64,000 nucleotides of DNA from Aurantimonas sp. HBX-1. GTDB lineage: Bacteria > Pseudomonadota > Alphaproteobacteria > Rhizobiales > Rhizobiaceae. Made by a program: the position numbers and the translations under genes. The notes under the pieces are model-generated. The model was not told where the DNA came from. It ran no database searches and saw only the letters and a list, made by a program, of their open reading frames with translations. Position 1 is the stretch's first letter. Each line of letters begins with the position of its first letter. The stretch covers positions 4,301,501-4,365,500 of the forward strand of contig NZ_CP090066.1 in NCBI RefSeq assembly GCF_021391535.1, in the 5' to 3' direction. Below are positions 1 through 10,725 of the stretch, piece by piece.

Positions 1-61
1 CTATCTCGACTTCCTGAACATGTTCCTGTTCCTGCTGCAGCTGTTCGGCAATCGCAATTAA
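1..61 (+). CDS. C-terminal tail of a Bax inhibitor-1/YccA-family membrane protein (partial)
   Basis: Only the last 19 codons and the TAA stop are in the window; the gene begins to the left. The visible tail reads YLDFLNMFLFLLQLFGNRN. A hydrophobic last helix with LDFxNxFxxLLxLFGNR is the typical C-terminus of the Bax inhibitor-1 (YbhL/YccA) integral membrane family. The family role in bacteria is poorly defined (membrane quality control and ion leak have been proposed). The call rests on this short tail alone. Confidence 0.6.
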   Translation, partial: YLDFLNMFLFLLQLFGNRN

Positions 62-83
62 GCTGGGCGACAGCGACTGACGA

Positions 84-110
84 AAGGGCGGCCCTCGGGT
101 CGCCCTTTTC
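84..110 (+). terminator. Rho-independent terminator after the Bax-inhibitor-like gene
   Basis: A stem AAGGGCG (84-90) pairs with CGCCCTT (101-107) around a ten-base loop and runs straight into TTTTCTTT. It lies 23 bases after the TAA of the upstream gene, the expected place for its terminator. Confidence 0.8.
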
Positions 111-222
111 TTTGGCCGGTACTTCTGCAAGATCGGTACACGGTCGGGACCCCGGCCCCGCGCCGGCCGCTGCCCGCGCTTTTCGCGCGGCCGGCCGACC
201 CCCTCTTTCGATGCAGTAGATC

Positions 223-786
223 ATGAGCGCCCACACGATCCGCCCCGCCCGCCCCGAGGATGTCCCGGCCCTTCGCGACATCTACGAGGAGGCCGTCCTC
301 AACGGCACCGCCACCTACGAGCTGGTCCCCCCGGACCTCGCCGAGATGCGCGCGCGCTTCGCCGCGATCACCGACGTCGGCTACCCGTTCATCGTCGCCG
401 AAGACCACCATGGCACCGTGCTCGGCTACGCCTATGCCAGCGCCTTCCGGCACCGGCCGGCCTATCGTTGGTCGGTCGAGGATTCGATCTACCTGGCGCC
501 GGAAGCCCGGGGCCGCGGCATCGGCCGCGATCTGCTGACACGGCTCGTCGAGCTGTGCAGCGAGAGCGGCTTTCGTCAGATGATCGCGGTGATCGGCGGG
601 GCCGACAACGAGGCGTCGATCCGGGTGCACCGGCGCGCCGGCTTCCGCATGATCGGGACGTTCGAGGGTTCGGGCTTCAAGTTCGGCCGCTGGATCGACA
701 CGGTGCTGATGCAGATGCAGCTCGGCGACGGCAAGACGTCGCTGCCGGACGAGACGGCATTTCCGGGAACGCTCTACGGCGGGTGA
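223..786 (+). CDS. GNAT N-acetyltransferase, phosphinothricin/methionine-sulfoximine acetyltransferase type
   Basis: 187 residues, a single GNAT domain. The N-terminal IRPARPEDVPALRDIY and the acetyl-CoA loop region EARGRGIGRDLL (about residues 91-102) are typical of the Pat/Bar/YncA subfamily, which acetylates the amino group of phosphinothricin, methionine sulfoximine or related amino acids. The motif SVEDSIYLAP before the CoA loop and the late GFRMIGTFEGSGFKFGRWIDT are also subfamily hallmarks. It sits alone between a terminator and the convergent DUF2794 gene. The physiological substrate cannot be told; housekeeping detoxification of amino-acid analogues is more likely than herbicide resistance. 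Confidence 0.85.
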   Translation: MSAHTIRPARPEDVPALRDIYEEAVLNGTATYELVPPDLAEMRARFAAITDVGYPFIVAEDHHGTVLGYAYASAFRHRPAYRWSVEDSIYLAPEARGRGIGRDLLTRLVELCSESGFRQMIAVIGGADNEASIRVHRRAGFRMIGTFEGSGFKFGRWIDTVLMQMQLGDGKTSLPDETAFPGTLYGG

Positions 787-799
787 GGGGACCGGCCGG

Positions 800-1174
800 T
801 CAGGCTTTGTCGGCGAGCGCCAGCGCCTTGTCGAAGACCTGCAGCACGTTCGCCAGGTCGTGGCCGCGCTTCATCACCAGCCCGCCGGCCGCAACCACCT
901 GGTAGGCGCCCTGCTTGCGGGCGAGCTTGGGATTCTTCTCGATGCGGTAGAGCGGCATCTCGCTGGTGCGGCGGAACACCGAGAACACCGCGCGCTCCTT
1001 CAGCATGTCGATGGCGTAGTCGCGCCATTCGCCGGCCGAGACCATGCGTCCGTAGATGCGCAGGATCTGCGACAGCTCGCGGCGATCGAAGGAGACCACG
1101 GGATTTCGGGAACGGTTGTCGGGAAAGGCGAGAAGATTGGCCGCCGCGTCACCGTTCGTCGCGAAATCCTGCAA
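800..1174 (-). CDS. DUF2794 family protein
   Basis: A 124-residue protein ending in KALALADKA, with the conserved core VVSFDRRELSQILRIYGRMV and FSVFRRTSEMPLYRIEKNP, matching the alphaproteobacterial DUF2794 family of unknown function. I place the start at a TTG (1174), giving LQDFATNGDAAANLLAF, with GAGGGG about ten bases upstream. No ATG lies nearby, and the longer open frame would overlap the end of the DUF1223 gene. The protein is soluble, without a signal peptide. It converges on the acetyltransferase gene: the palindrome GACCGGCCGGTC (790-801) lies in the 13-base gap between the two stops. Confidence 0.75.
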   Translation of the reverse strand: MQDFATNGDAAANLLAFPDNRSRNPVVSFDRRELSQILRIYGRMVSAGEWRDYAIDMLKERAVFSVFRRTSEMPLYRIEKNPKLARKQGAYQVVAAGGLVMKRGHDLANVLQVFDKALALADKA

Positions 1175-1323
1175 GATGAGACCCCTCGTCCGATCCGTCT
1201 GCGCCGTCCTGAGGGCGCGTGTCGTGTCCCCAAGATAAGGGTCGGGACGGGCGATGCAACCGGAAGCCTCGCCTCCCTGGCCCGCAAAGGGGACGGGCGC
1301 CGGCCAAGGCGGCCCGCCTGCCG

Positions 1324-2121
1324 CTACTCCGGGGAAAATTCCAGCTGCGCCGCCGCGATGATCGGGCCCGGCGCACCGTCGGCGGTCACCGACTGCAGGA
1401 TGGCGGCGCAGCCGAGCTTGCGCTTGTCCGGTCCGAACAGCGTCACCAGCGGCAGGTCGATCTCCATCGTCTCGCCGGTCCACATGCCGAGCACCCGCCA
1501 GTCCTTGACGGCATGGGTGTTGGCCAGCGTGTGGCCGCTGTTCTCGCCGCGTTCGACGGCGACGGGCGCCTCGTCGACGAAGGTCACGAGCATCAGCACG
1601 GGCGTCTGCCCGCCCGGGCTGGCGGCGGCGCCCTTGGCGGTGATGTGCAGCCGGTCGGCGACGACCGACAGATCTATATTGGCGGCCGAGGCGCGGGCCG
1701 GAAGCCCTTCGGCCTCGAGCAGGCGGCGCAGCTTGGCCTCGTGTGAGCCGACCACCGCGGCCTTGCCGTTGACCACCGCCTGCGGCGTGTAGATCGTCGT
1801 CGTCGCGAAGGATTTGGCATAGGCGCGCTGGCGATCGGTGTTCGCCGCCGAGCCGAACGTGTCGCGCCAGCCGATATAGTCCCAGTAGTCGACGTGGTAG
1901 GCGAGGGCGAGGATGCCCGGCTCATCGGCCAGCCGGGTCAGCAGCGCCTCGGCGGGCGGGCATGACGAGCAGCCCTGGCTGGTGAACATCTCGATGACGT
2001 GGGTGACCTGCTTGACGATGGCCTCGCCCGCGACGGCCGGGCGGGCGGCGGCGCCGACGATCAGCATCGCCAGGAGCGCGAGGGCGTGTCCCCCGCCGGG
2101 CGTCCGGCTCACGCAGGCCAC
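1324..2121 (-). CDS. Secreted DUF1223 thioredoxin-like protein
   Basis: 265 residues. A hydrophobic N-terminal stretch (residues about 12-31, ALALLAMLIVGAAARPAVAG) is a likely Sec signal peptide. The mature part opens with VIEMFTSQGCSSCPPAEALL, the CxxC-bearing signature of DUF1223, followed by AYHVDYWDYIGWRDTF and TPQAVVNGK, a thioredoxin-like fold with an expected periplasmic location. The biochemical role of the family is not established; redox chemistry is implied by the cysteines. Transcribed with, and downstream of, aconitase, but separated from it by 183 bases and a hairpin. Confidence 0.85.
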   Translation of the reverse strand: MACVSRTPGGGHALALLAMLIVGAAARPAVAGEAIVKQVTHVIEMFTSQGCSSCPPAEALLTRLADEPGILALAYHVDYWDYIGWRDTFGSAANTDRQRAYAKSFATTTIYTPQAVVNGKAAVVGSHEAKLRRLLEAEGLPARASAANIDLSVVADRLHITAKGAAASPGGQTPVLMLVTFVDEAPVAVERGENSGHTLANTHAVKDWRVLGMWTGETMEIDLPLVTLFGPDKRKLGCAAILQSVTADGAPGPIIAAAQLEFSPE

Positions 2122-2272
2122 GCCGGGTTTCCGCTCGCCCGTCCCGTGTCCGGGCGCAGAGATGTCTCGTCGGCTTTCATCATGGACGCGAACCTACCGA
2201 CGGAGGCGAACACCCTCCAGTCAATTGCGGGTGAGAGAGCCGCCAGCGTCGGCCCTCGCGCAGGTTGCGGCA

Positions 2273-2295
2273 GGGCGGCGCGGGGAGCGCCGCCC
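2273..2295 (-). terminator. Strong GC hairpin after acnA, possible terminator
   Basis: Perfect nine-base stem GGGCGGCGC (2273-2281) / GCGCCGCCC (2287-2295) with a five-base loop, just beyond the acnA stop. There is no T-run after it on the minus strand, so intrinsic termination is uncertain; it may instead stabilise the mRNA 3' end. Confidence 0.45.
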
Positions 2296-2304
2296 ATGTC
2301 CGGG

Positions 2305-5061
<2,757 letters not shown>

Positions 5062-5414
5062 ATGGCTTCGTTCCTTCTCGAACCAGGATGGAGTCCGAAG
5101 GGCGAACGGCCTTGAGCGCAGCGGAAAAGCGCTCGAAGATGCGGGTGCGACCATTTCCGCTAGTCCGCCCCGGTTCCGCTGGTGCCAGGCGGGAACCTTG
5201 AGATCGGCGCTGAAAATTTCCACTCCGGTCGCTGGCGTGGTTGCCGTCCTCATAACGAAGTTTGTAACGCCTATAAAGGGTGTCGGACGGTCATGTTGAA
5301 TTTGTGCCGCGACCGGCGCCGCAAGGGGATGCGAGGGCGGATGATCAGGGCAGCGAAGCGCGGCGAGCCGAGGCCGTCGCCGGCCGCGGGGACCGGAACG
5401 ACGGGCGCTCCCGG
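5062..5414. promoter_or_regulatory. Divergent acnA/ccmA intergenic region
   Basis: 353 bases between the acnA start (minus) and the ccmA start (plus). An AT-rich island around 5250-5300 (CATAACGAAGTTTGTAACGC then CTATAAAGGG) stands out in otherwise GC-rich DNA and is the best candidate for promoter elements in one or both directions. I cannot assign definite -35/-10 boxes. The part 5300-5414 is GC-rich and shows no convincing gene. Confidence 0.4.
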
Positions 5415-6110
5415 GTGAGCGGCCTCGCCATCACGGTATCCGGCCTGACGATCGGGCGCGGCAGCACCGCCGTCGCCGGCCCGCTGGACCTGTCGCTCGC
5501 GGGCGGCGAGGCGCTGATCGTCACCGGGCCGAACGGCGCCGGCAAGTCGACGTTGCTGCGCACGCTGGCCGGGCTGCTGCGGCCGCTGGCCGGGCGAATC
5601 ACCGTCGCCGGCGCCACGGCGCCCGACGGCGAGCCGGCGCGAGGGATTGCCGAGATCGCCCATTATGTCGGCCATCGCAACGCCATGAAGCCCTCCGTCG
5701 GCGTCGGCGACAATCTGCGATTCTGGGCGCGTTTCCTGGGCGGGCCGGGGCTTGCCGTCGAGGAAGCGCTGGAGGCGGTGGGCCTGCCGGGCCTCGCGCA
5801 TCTGCCCTTCGCCTATCTATCCGCCGGTCAGCAGCGCCGCGTATCGCTGGCGCGGCTGCTCGTCGCCCAGCGGCCGGTGTGGATCCTCGACGAGCCGACG
5901 GCGGCGCTCGACACGGCCTCGCAGGCGCGATTCGCCGGGCTGATGGCCGGCCATCTGGAAGCCGGCGGCACGGTCATCGCCGCGACGCACCAGCCGCTCG
6001 GGCTGGTCGGAGCGCGTGAGCTGCAGCTCACGCCGGCGGCGGATCGCCCCGCCGAAACGGGCCGCGCTATCGCCGAGGCGGACCTCGCAGCCGCCGAGGG
6101 CTGGCTGTGA
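5415..6110 (+). CDS. ccmA: Heme exporter ATP-binding protein CcmA
   Basis: 231 residues. ATPase of the CcmABCD complex that supplies and releases heme as holo-CcmE for c-type cytochrome assembly at the inner membrane. Walker A GPNGAGKST, signature YLSAGQQRRVSLARLL, Walker B VWILDEPTAALD and H-loop AATHQPLG are all intact. The start is placed at GTG 5415 (VSGLAITVSGLTIGRG), which gives a family-like N-terminus; the reading frame is open 45 codons further up, but that stretch is low-complexity and unlike CcmA. Its stop overlaps the ccmB start by four bases (GTGA), so the two are translationally coupled. Confidence 0.95.
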   Translation: MSGLAITVSGLTIGRGSTAVAGPLDLSLAGGEALIVTGPNGAGKSTLLRTLAGLLRPLAGRITVAGATAPDGEPARGIAEIAHYVGHRNAMKPSVGVGDNLRFWARFLGGPGLAVEEALEAVGLPGLAHLPFAYLSAGQQRRVSLARLLVAQRPVWILDEPTAALDTASQARFAGLMAGHLEAGGTVIAATHQPLGLVGARELQLTPAADRPAETGRAIAEADLAAAEGWL

Positions 6111-6766
6111 CGGCGGTATTCTGGCGCGACCTGAGGCTCGCGATCTCCGGCGGCGGCGGCGCGATGACCGCGGTGATCTTCTTCCTCGCCGTCGTCGCGA
6201 CCGTGCCCTTCGGCGTCGGGCCCGACCTCAACCTGTTGTCGCGGATCGGGCCGGCGATCCTGTGGATCGGCGCACTGCTGTCCACGCTCCTGACGCTCGA
6301 CCGGCTGTTCCAGGCCGACCGCGAGGACGGCACGCTCGACCTGATGCTCACCGGCTCGACGCCGATGCCGCTGGTGGTTCTGGGCAAGTGCCTGGCGCTG
6401 TGGGCCGCCTCCGGCCTGCCGCTGGTGCTGGCGGCCCCGGCGCTCGGCCTGTTCCTGGCGCTGGAGCCGACGGCGATCGGCGCGGTCACGCTGACCCTGC
6501 TCGCCGGCACGCCGGCGATCACCTTCATCGGCGCGGTCGGGGCGGCCGTCGCCGTGGCGCTGCCGCGCGGCGGGCTGCTGGTGTCCGTGCTGGTGCTGCC
6601 GCTGGCGATCCCGGTGCTGATCTTCGGCGTCTCGGCCACCTATGGCGCGGTGAACGATCCCGACCCGTTCCTGTCGCCCTTCCTGATCCTCGTCGCGCTG
6701 ACGCTGTTCTTCGGCGCGCTGGGCCCGATCGCCGCGGCCGCGGCACTCAAGGCAGGCGGCGACTGA
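6107..6766 (+). CDS. ccmB: Heme exporter permease CcmB
   Basis: 219 residues with about six hydrophobic membrane segments. It starts at a GTG overlapping the ccmA stop. Typical CcmB features include an early TAVIFFLAVVATVPFGVG, the conserved LFQADREDGTLDLMLTGSTPM cytoplasmic loop and AGTPAITFIGAVGAAVAVALPRGG. Membrane partner of CcmA in cytochrome c maturation system I. An 80-base gap with a hairpin separates it from ccmC, unlike the tight joins elsewhere in the cluster. Confidence 0.94.
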   Translation: MTAVFWRDLRLAISGGGGAMTAVIFFLAVVATVPFGVGPDLNLLSRIGPAILWIGALLSTLLTLDRLFQADREDGTLDLMLTGSTPMPLVVLGKCLALWAASGLPLVLAAPALGLFLALEPTAIGAVTLTLLAGTPAITFIGAVGAAVAVALPRGGLLVSVLVLPLAIPVLIFGVSATYGAVNDPDPFLSPFLILVALTLFFGALGPIAAAAALKAGGD

Positions 6767-6771
6767 CCGCG

Positions 6772-6805
6772 ACGATCGGCCGGTTCTTCCTTTGGCCGGA
6801 ATCGT
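6772..6805 (+). terminator. Hairpin between ccmB and ccmC
   Basis: ACGAT-CGGCC (6772-6781) can pair with GGCCG-(GA)-ATCGT (6794-6805) around a loop TTCTTCCTTT-like stretch, giving an imperfect stem directly after ccmB. No T-run follows, so it may modulate rather than end transcription. A separate palindrome GGTTCGAACC (6820-6829) follows. Confidence 0.35.
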
Positions 6806-6846
6806 GCTGTTTACGGTAAGGTTCGAACCATCCTAAACTCGGGGCC

Positions 6847-7605
6847 ATGACCGACCTCTCCGCTGCCAAGCCGTCGCGCTTCGCGATCCTCGCCAACCCG
6901 ACGCGGTTCCTCGACCTGTCGGGCCGGCTGCAGCCGTGGCTCTATGCGGCGGCGCTGTCGGCGCTGGTCGTCGGCCTGACGCTCGGCTTCACGGCTCCGC
7001 CGGACTACCAGCAGGGCGCCACGGTGCAGATCATGTTCATCCACGTGCCCTTCGCGTGGCTGTCGATGATGGTCTGGACGGTGATGAGCCTGTCGGCTCT
7101 CGGCACGCTGGTCTGGCGCCATCCGCTCGCCGATGTCGCGGTCAAGGCCGCGGCACCGATCGGCGCGGTGTTCACCGCCCTGGCGCTGATCACCGGCTCG
7201 ATCTGGGGCCGTCCGATGTGGGGCACGTGGTGGGTGTGGGACGCCCGGCTGACCTCGGTCTTCGTGCTGTTCCTGATGTATCTCGGGCTGATCGCGCTGA
7301 CCCGGGCGCTCGACGATCCCGGCAAGAGCGCCAGGGCCGCGGCGATCCTCGTCCTCGTCGGCTTCGTCAACATTCCGATCATCAAGTTCTCGGTGGACTG
7401 GTGGAACACGCTGCATCAGTCGGCGAGCGTCATCCGCGCCGACGGCCCGGCGATGCCGGCGGTGTTCCTGACGCCGCTGCTGGTCTCGGCGCTGGGCTTC
7501 ACGCTGCTGTTCTTCGCCCTGCATTTGACGGCGATGCGCAGCGAGGTGCTGCGCCGACGCGTCGCCGCCCTGTCGCGGCTCGCCGCCCGCCGCGCGGACG
7601 GCTGA
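6847..7605 (+). CDS. ccmC: Heme handling protein CcmC
   Basis: 252 residues, six membrane segments. It carries the tryptophan-rich periplasmic WWD motif (WGRPMWGTWWVWDARLTS, about residues 120-137) that defines the heme-handling protein superfamily, with histidines in IMFIHVPFAWLSM and WWNTLHQSASV flanking it as the expected heme ligands. CcmC loads heme covalently onto CcmE. The cluster continues with ccmD eight bases later. ccmE, ccmF and ccmH are not in this window and are presumably at a second locus, as is usual in Rhizobiales. Confidence 0.96.
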   Translation: MTDLSAAKPSRFAILANPTRFLDLSGRLQPWLYAAALSALVVGLTLGFTAPPDYQQGATVQIMFIHVPFAWLSMMVWTVMSLSALGTLVWRHPLADVAVKAAAPIGAVFTALALITGSIWGRPMWGTWWVWDARLTSVFVLFLMYLGLIALTRALDDPGKSARAAAILVLVGFVNIPIIKFSVDWWNTLHQSASVIRADGPAMPAVFLTPLLVSALGFTLLFFALHLTAMRSEVLRRRVAALSRLAARRADG

Positions 7606-7612
7606 GGGATCC

Positions 7613-7792
7613 ATGCAGAACGACTATTTTGGTTTCATCGCCTCGGCCTACGGGATTTCCGCGCTGCTCCTCGTCGGGCTCGCCCTGTGGATCGTCCTCG
7701 ACGCGCGGGCCCAGCGCCGCGCGCTCGCGGCGCTCGAGGACAAGGGCGTGCGCCGGCGCTCCGCCGCCGCGCGCGCGGAGAACCCGTCGTGA
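7613..7792 (+). CDS. ccmD: Heme exporter small subunit CcmD
   Basis: 59 residues (MQNDYFGFIASAYGISALLL...), one N-terminal transmembrane helix followed by a very basic cytoplasmic tail rich in Arg (DARAQRRALAALEDKGVRRR). This is the classic CcmD shape; CcmD holds CcmABC and holo-CcmE together. It starts seven bases after ccmC, and its stop overlaps the GTG start of the next gene (GTGA). Confidence 0.9.
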   Translation: MQNDYFGFIASAYGISALLLVGLALWIVLDARAQRRALAALEDKGVRRRSAAARAENPS

Positions 7793-8409
7793 CCGATCCC
7801 GCCGTCCCGACGCCGCGGCCGCGGCGCAACCTCTTCGTGCTCCTGCCGCTGCTGCTGTTCGGCGGGCTGGCGGCGGTCTTCCTCTACCAGCTGGTCTCCG
7901 GCCACGATCCGCAGAAGATCCCGTCGGTGCTGATCGGCAAGACCGCGCCGGAAACGACGCTGCCGCCGCTCGAGGGGGTGACGGGGCCGGACGGCCAGGC
8001 AATGCCCGGCCTCGACCTTTCCGGTTTCGGCGACGGAAGGCCGGTGCTGGTCAACGTCTTCGCCTCCTGGTGCGGCCCCTGCCGCGAGGAGCATCCGCTG
8101 CTAATGGAGCTGGCGCAGGATCCGCGGCTGCGGATCGTCGCGATCAACTACAAGGACAAGCCGGAGAACGCCCGGCGCTTCCTGGACTCGCTCGGCAATC
8201 CCTACGCGGCGATCGGCGTCGATCCGGCCGGCACCACGACCATCGACTGGGGCGTCTACGGCGTGCCGGAGAGCTTCCTCGTGGCCCCCGACGGGGAGAT
8301 CCTGTTCAAGCAGACCGGGCCGTTCACGCCCGAGGCCGTGACCGGTGGGTTGCTGCCGGCGCTGGAGCAGGCGCTGGCGCGCGAGCCGGAAGCCGGGCCG
8401 ACCAGCTGA
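7789..8409 (+). CDS. ccmG: Thiol:disulfide interchange protein DsbE/CcmG
   Basis: 206 residues, starting at GTG 7789 within the ccmD stop. A single N-terminal signal-anchor helix (about residues 14-36) precedes a periplasmic thioredoxin-like domain with the active site WCGPC in FASWCGPCREEHPLL and the cis-proline loop GVYGVPESFLV. It reduces apocytochrome c cysteines before heme ligation. Last gene of the ccm run; the downstream Nudix gene is probably separate. Confidence 0.95.
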   Translation: MTDPAVPTPRPRRNLFVLLPLLLFGGLAAVFLYQLVSGHDPQKIPSVLIGKTAPETTLPPLEGVTGPDGQAMPGLDLSGFGDGRPVLVNVFASWCGPCREEHPLLMELAQDPRLRIVAINYKDKPENARRFLDSLGNPYAAIGVDPAGTTTIDWGVYGVPESFLVAPDGEILFKQTGPFTPEAVTGGLLPALEQALAREPEAGPTS

Positions 8410-8476
8410 CGGCGGCGGATTGCCTGCGGCCGGCTGCCGCCATTCCCCGATGCCGATCGCGGACCATGTCTGCCGC

Positions 8477-9040
8477 ATGACCACGCCATCCTTCTCGCTC
8501 CGCGCTCCCGAAGACGACGACCTGCCGCGCAAGATCTGCGACAATTGCGGCTTCGTCGCCTACGAGAACCCCAAGATCGTCGTCGGCTCCGTCGTCCGGC
8601 ACGACGGCCGCATCCTGCTCTGCCGCCGGGCGATCGAGCCACGGCGCGGCTTCTGGACGATCCCGGCCGGCTATCTGGAGTTGAACGAGACGCCGGAGGA
8701 GGGGGCGCGGCGCGAGGCGCGGGAGGAGGCCACGGCCGTCCTCGACATCGAGCGGCTGCTGGCGGTCTATTCGGTGCCCCGCATCAGCCAGGTGCAGCTG
8801 ATTTATCGGGCGCGGCTGGCCGAACCCTCGATCGCCGCAGGGCCGGAGAGCCTTTCGGTCGACCTGTTCGCCTGGGACGACATCCCCTGGCAGGATCTCG
8901 CCTTCCCGTCGGTACACTGGGCGCTGGCGCACGAGCGGGCCGCGGCCGAGGGCGCGCCGCCGGTGCCCTTCTCCAATCCGAAAGGCGCGTCCGGCGACAC
9001 GATGCCGGACGGCCGTTCCCTGAAGCTCGGGGAGTTCTGA
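8477..9040 (+). CDS. Nudix hydrolase with N-terminal zinc-ribbon-like segment
   Basis: 187 residues. The Nudix box is GYLELNETPEEGARREAREEA, with the GX5EX7REXXEE pattern intact, so it hydrolyses a nucleoside diphosphate linked to another moiety. An N-terminal KICDNCGFVAYENPKIVVG resembles the zinc ribbon seen in ADP-ribose/NADH pyrophosphatase-like Nudix proteins, but only one CxxC pair is visible. Start ATG 8477 is preferred over ATG 8450 since homologues begin close to this acidic stretch. The exact substrate is unknown. Confidence 0.88.
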   Translation: MTTPSFSLRAPEDDDLPRKICDNCGFVAYENPKIVVGSVVRHDGRILLCRRAIEPRRGFWTIPAGYLELNETPEEGARREAREEATAVLDIERLLAVYSVPRISQVQLIYRARLAEPSIAAGPESLSVDLFAWDDIPWQDLAFPSVHWALAHERAAAEGAPPVPFSNPKGASGDTMPDGRSLKLGEF

Positions 9041-9050
9041 GGCCGGGGCC

Positions 9051-9854
9051 TCAGCCCTGGGCTTCGCCCGTCGTCCGCCGGATCTGCGCGGCGAGCTCTG
9101 CGGGCAGCCGCAGCTGCGTCGCCAGCCGGTCGAGATAGGCGCGTTCGGCCGGATGGTCGGCGTCGATGGCCAGCACCGAGGCGGTGTAGACCTCCATGGC
9201 GATCTCCGGCGTGGGGGCTTTCGACGCCAGCTGCTCGGGGGTCATCGGCCGGCGCATCTCGTCGATCAGGAAACCCTTCTCCTCGGCATCGAGATCGAGT
9301 TCGTCGATGCGGCCGAAGATCGCCTGCTCCTCGTTGGCGTCGATGTAGCCGTCCGCCTTGGCAGCCGCAATCATTGCCGACAGCATCAGCCGCGAGCGCA
9401 CATCCTCCTCGCCGGCCGGCAGGAAGGCGGTGCCCTTCGGCTCGGGGATCTCGCCCGGCGCGGTGGCGGCCGGGAGCTGCCGAAGCGGCTCAGCGCCCGG
9501 CAGCGCGGTCTGGCCCTGCTGCGCCTGGTAGGACTGGTACGCCTTGTAGGCGAGACCGGCGACGAGCGCCGCGCCGCCGAGCTTCAGCGCCGTGCCGCCG
9601 AGCTTGCCGACGCCCTTGCCGCGGAAAAGGCTGGAGGCGAGGCCGCCGGCCAGCGCGCCACCCAGCGCGGTGCCGGCGCCGCCCTGGAGCAGGCCGCCGA
9701 GGCCGGCCCCGGAGCCGCCGCCCTGCAGCATGCCGCCGAGCTGGTCGACCAGCGAGCCGCCGCCCTGGCCGTCGCTTTTCTGCCCCGGATGGGCGCCCGT
9801 CGTGCCCTGTGCGCCGGTGCCGAGGAATTGGCCGAGTAGCTTCTGGATATCCAT
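9051..9854 (-). CDS. TerB-like/DUF533 (YebE-type) protein
   Basis: 267 residues in three parts. First, MDIQKLLGQFLG followed by a long Gly/Gln-rich region (about 12-90). Second, a hydrophobic segment LGGAALVAGLAYKAYQSYQ (about 92-110). Third, a C-terminal helical TerB-like domain with LMLSAMIAAAKADGYIDANEEQAIF (about 157-181). This layout matches DUF533 inner-membrane proteins. The function is unknown; TerB-like domains often bind metal ions at the DGxIDxxE motif, which is present here. Convergent with the Nudix gene. Confidence 0.85.
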   Translation of the reverse strand: MDIQKLLGQFLGTGAQGTTGAHPGQKSDGQGGGSLVDQLGGMLQGGGSGAGLGGLLQGGAGTALGGALAGGLASSLFRGKGVGKLGGTALKLGGAALVAGLAYKAYQSYQAQQGQTALPGAEPLRQLPAATAPGEIPEPKGTAFLPAGEEDVRSRLMLSAMIAAAKADGYIDANEEQAIFGRIDELDLDAEEKGFLIDEMRRPMTPEQLASKAPTPEIAMEVYTASVLAIDADHPAERAYLDRLATQLRLPAELAAQIRRTTGEAQG

Positions 9855-10129
9855 GGTGACGATGTTCCCGGTTGCGTGTCTGCCCCGGATATCGGCACCG
9901 TGTCGGCCGATCGCAATGGCATGAAGGGCCGCGAAAGCCGCAGGCGGCGCTGCGGCGCGTCTCGATTTCGGCGGTTGGCGTTTACGCGTTCTTCACTATC
10001 GGGCCTGATTGCGCGCAACCCTCGGTTAGTGTGACATCGCCGCTCTCGCGCGGCCCCCGGTAGTCGGCTATGCAGTCGGTTCAGGGTATCTGCCCGGGAT
10101 CGATGATCCATTTGTGAGAAGCCGCGTCC

Positions 10130-10660
10130 GTGCTGTCAGCCGTTCGACTCCGCCATCTCACCACCGTGATCGCCGCATTGACGCTCACCACGTTCTGCCA
10201 GGCGAACGATGCCGCCGTGGCGGCCGAGCGCGTGCACGTCGATACGCGAGGCCTGGAGGCCGGGGCGATCATGGTGAGGACATCCGAGCGCCGGCTGTAT
10301 CTGGTGGTCGGCCCCGACACGGCGATCGTGTACGAGGTCGGCGTCGGGCGGCCCGACCGGCAGTGGACCGGCACCACGACGATCACCGGCAAGTACATTC
10401 GCCCGAACTGGGCGCCGCCGCTCGCCGTGCTGCGCGACCGCCCCGACCTGCCGGAGATGATCCCCAGCGGCGCGCCGAACAATCCGATGGGCGAAGCGGC
10501 GATGACGCTGGCGGGAGGCGAATACGCCATTCACGGCACCAACCGGCCGGGATCCATCGGCGGCTTCGTGTCCTATGGCTGCATCCGCATGCACAACGCC
10601 GACATTCTCGACCTTTACGGACGAGTCGGGGTCGGCACGCCGGTGACGGTCACGCGATGA
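10130..10660 (+). CDS. L,D-transpeptidase (YkuD domain)
   Basis: 176 residues, starting at GTG with a signal peptide (LTTVIAALTLTTFCQANDAAVA). The YkuD catalytic motif HGTNRPGSIGGFVSYGCIRM (about residues 142-161) carries the His and the catalytic Cys. These periplasmic enzymes make 3-3 peptidoglycan cross-links or attach proteins to the wall; Hyphomicrobiales carry many paralogues. Divergent from the TerB-like gene and convergent with the Crp/Fnr regulator. Confidence 0.92.
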   Translation: MLSAVRLRHLTTVIAALTLTTFCQANDAAVAAERVHVDTRGLEAGAIMVRTSERRLYLVVGPDTAIVYEVGVGRPDRQWTGTTTITGKYIRPNWAPPLAVLRDRPDLPEMIPSGAPNNPMGEAAMTLAGGEYAIHGTNRPGSIGGFVSYGCIRMHNADILDLYGRVGVGTPVTVTR

Positions 10661-10725
10661 GCGCGGCCGGGGCCGCCGGCGGCCCCGGTCGGGTTCGTCC
10701 TGATCATCCCTGGAGCGCCGCGCGG

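Noticed and set aside
790..801. Palindrome GACCGGCCGGTC between two convergent stops
   Set aside because: GC-rich 12-base palindromes are expected by chance in this sequence, it cannot form a usable hairpin loop, and no T-run follows.
5280..5414. Upstream extension of ccmA by 45 codons
   Set aside because: The added peptide is low-complexity and charged, unlike any CcmA N-terminus; the GTG at 5415 gives the normal start.
6820..6829. GGTTCGAACC resembling a tRNA T-arm
   Set aside because: The 80-base gap has no acceptor, D-arm or anticodon stem around it; it is only a short palindrome in the ccmC leader.
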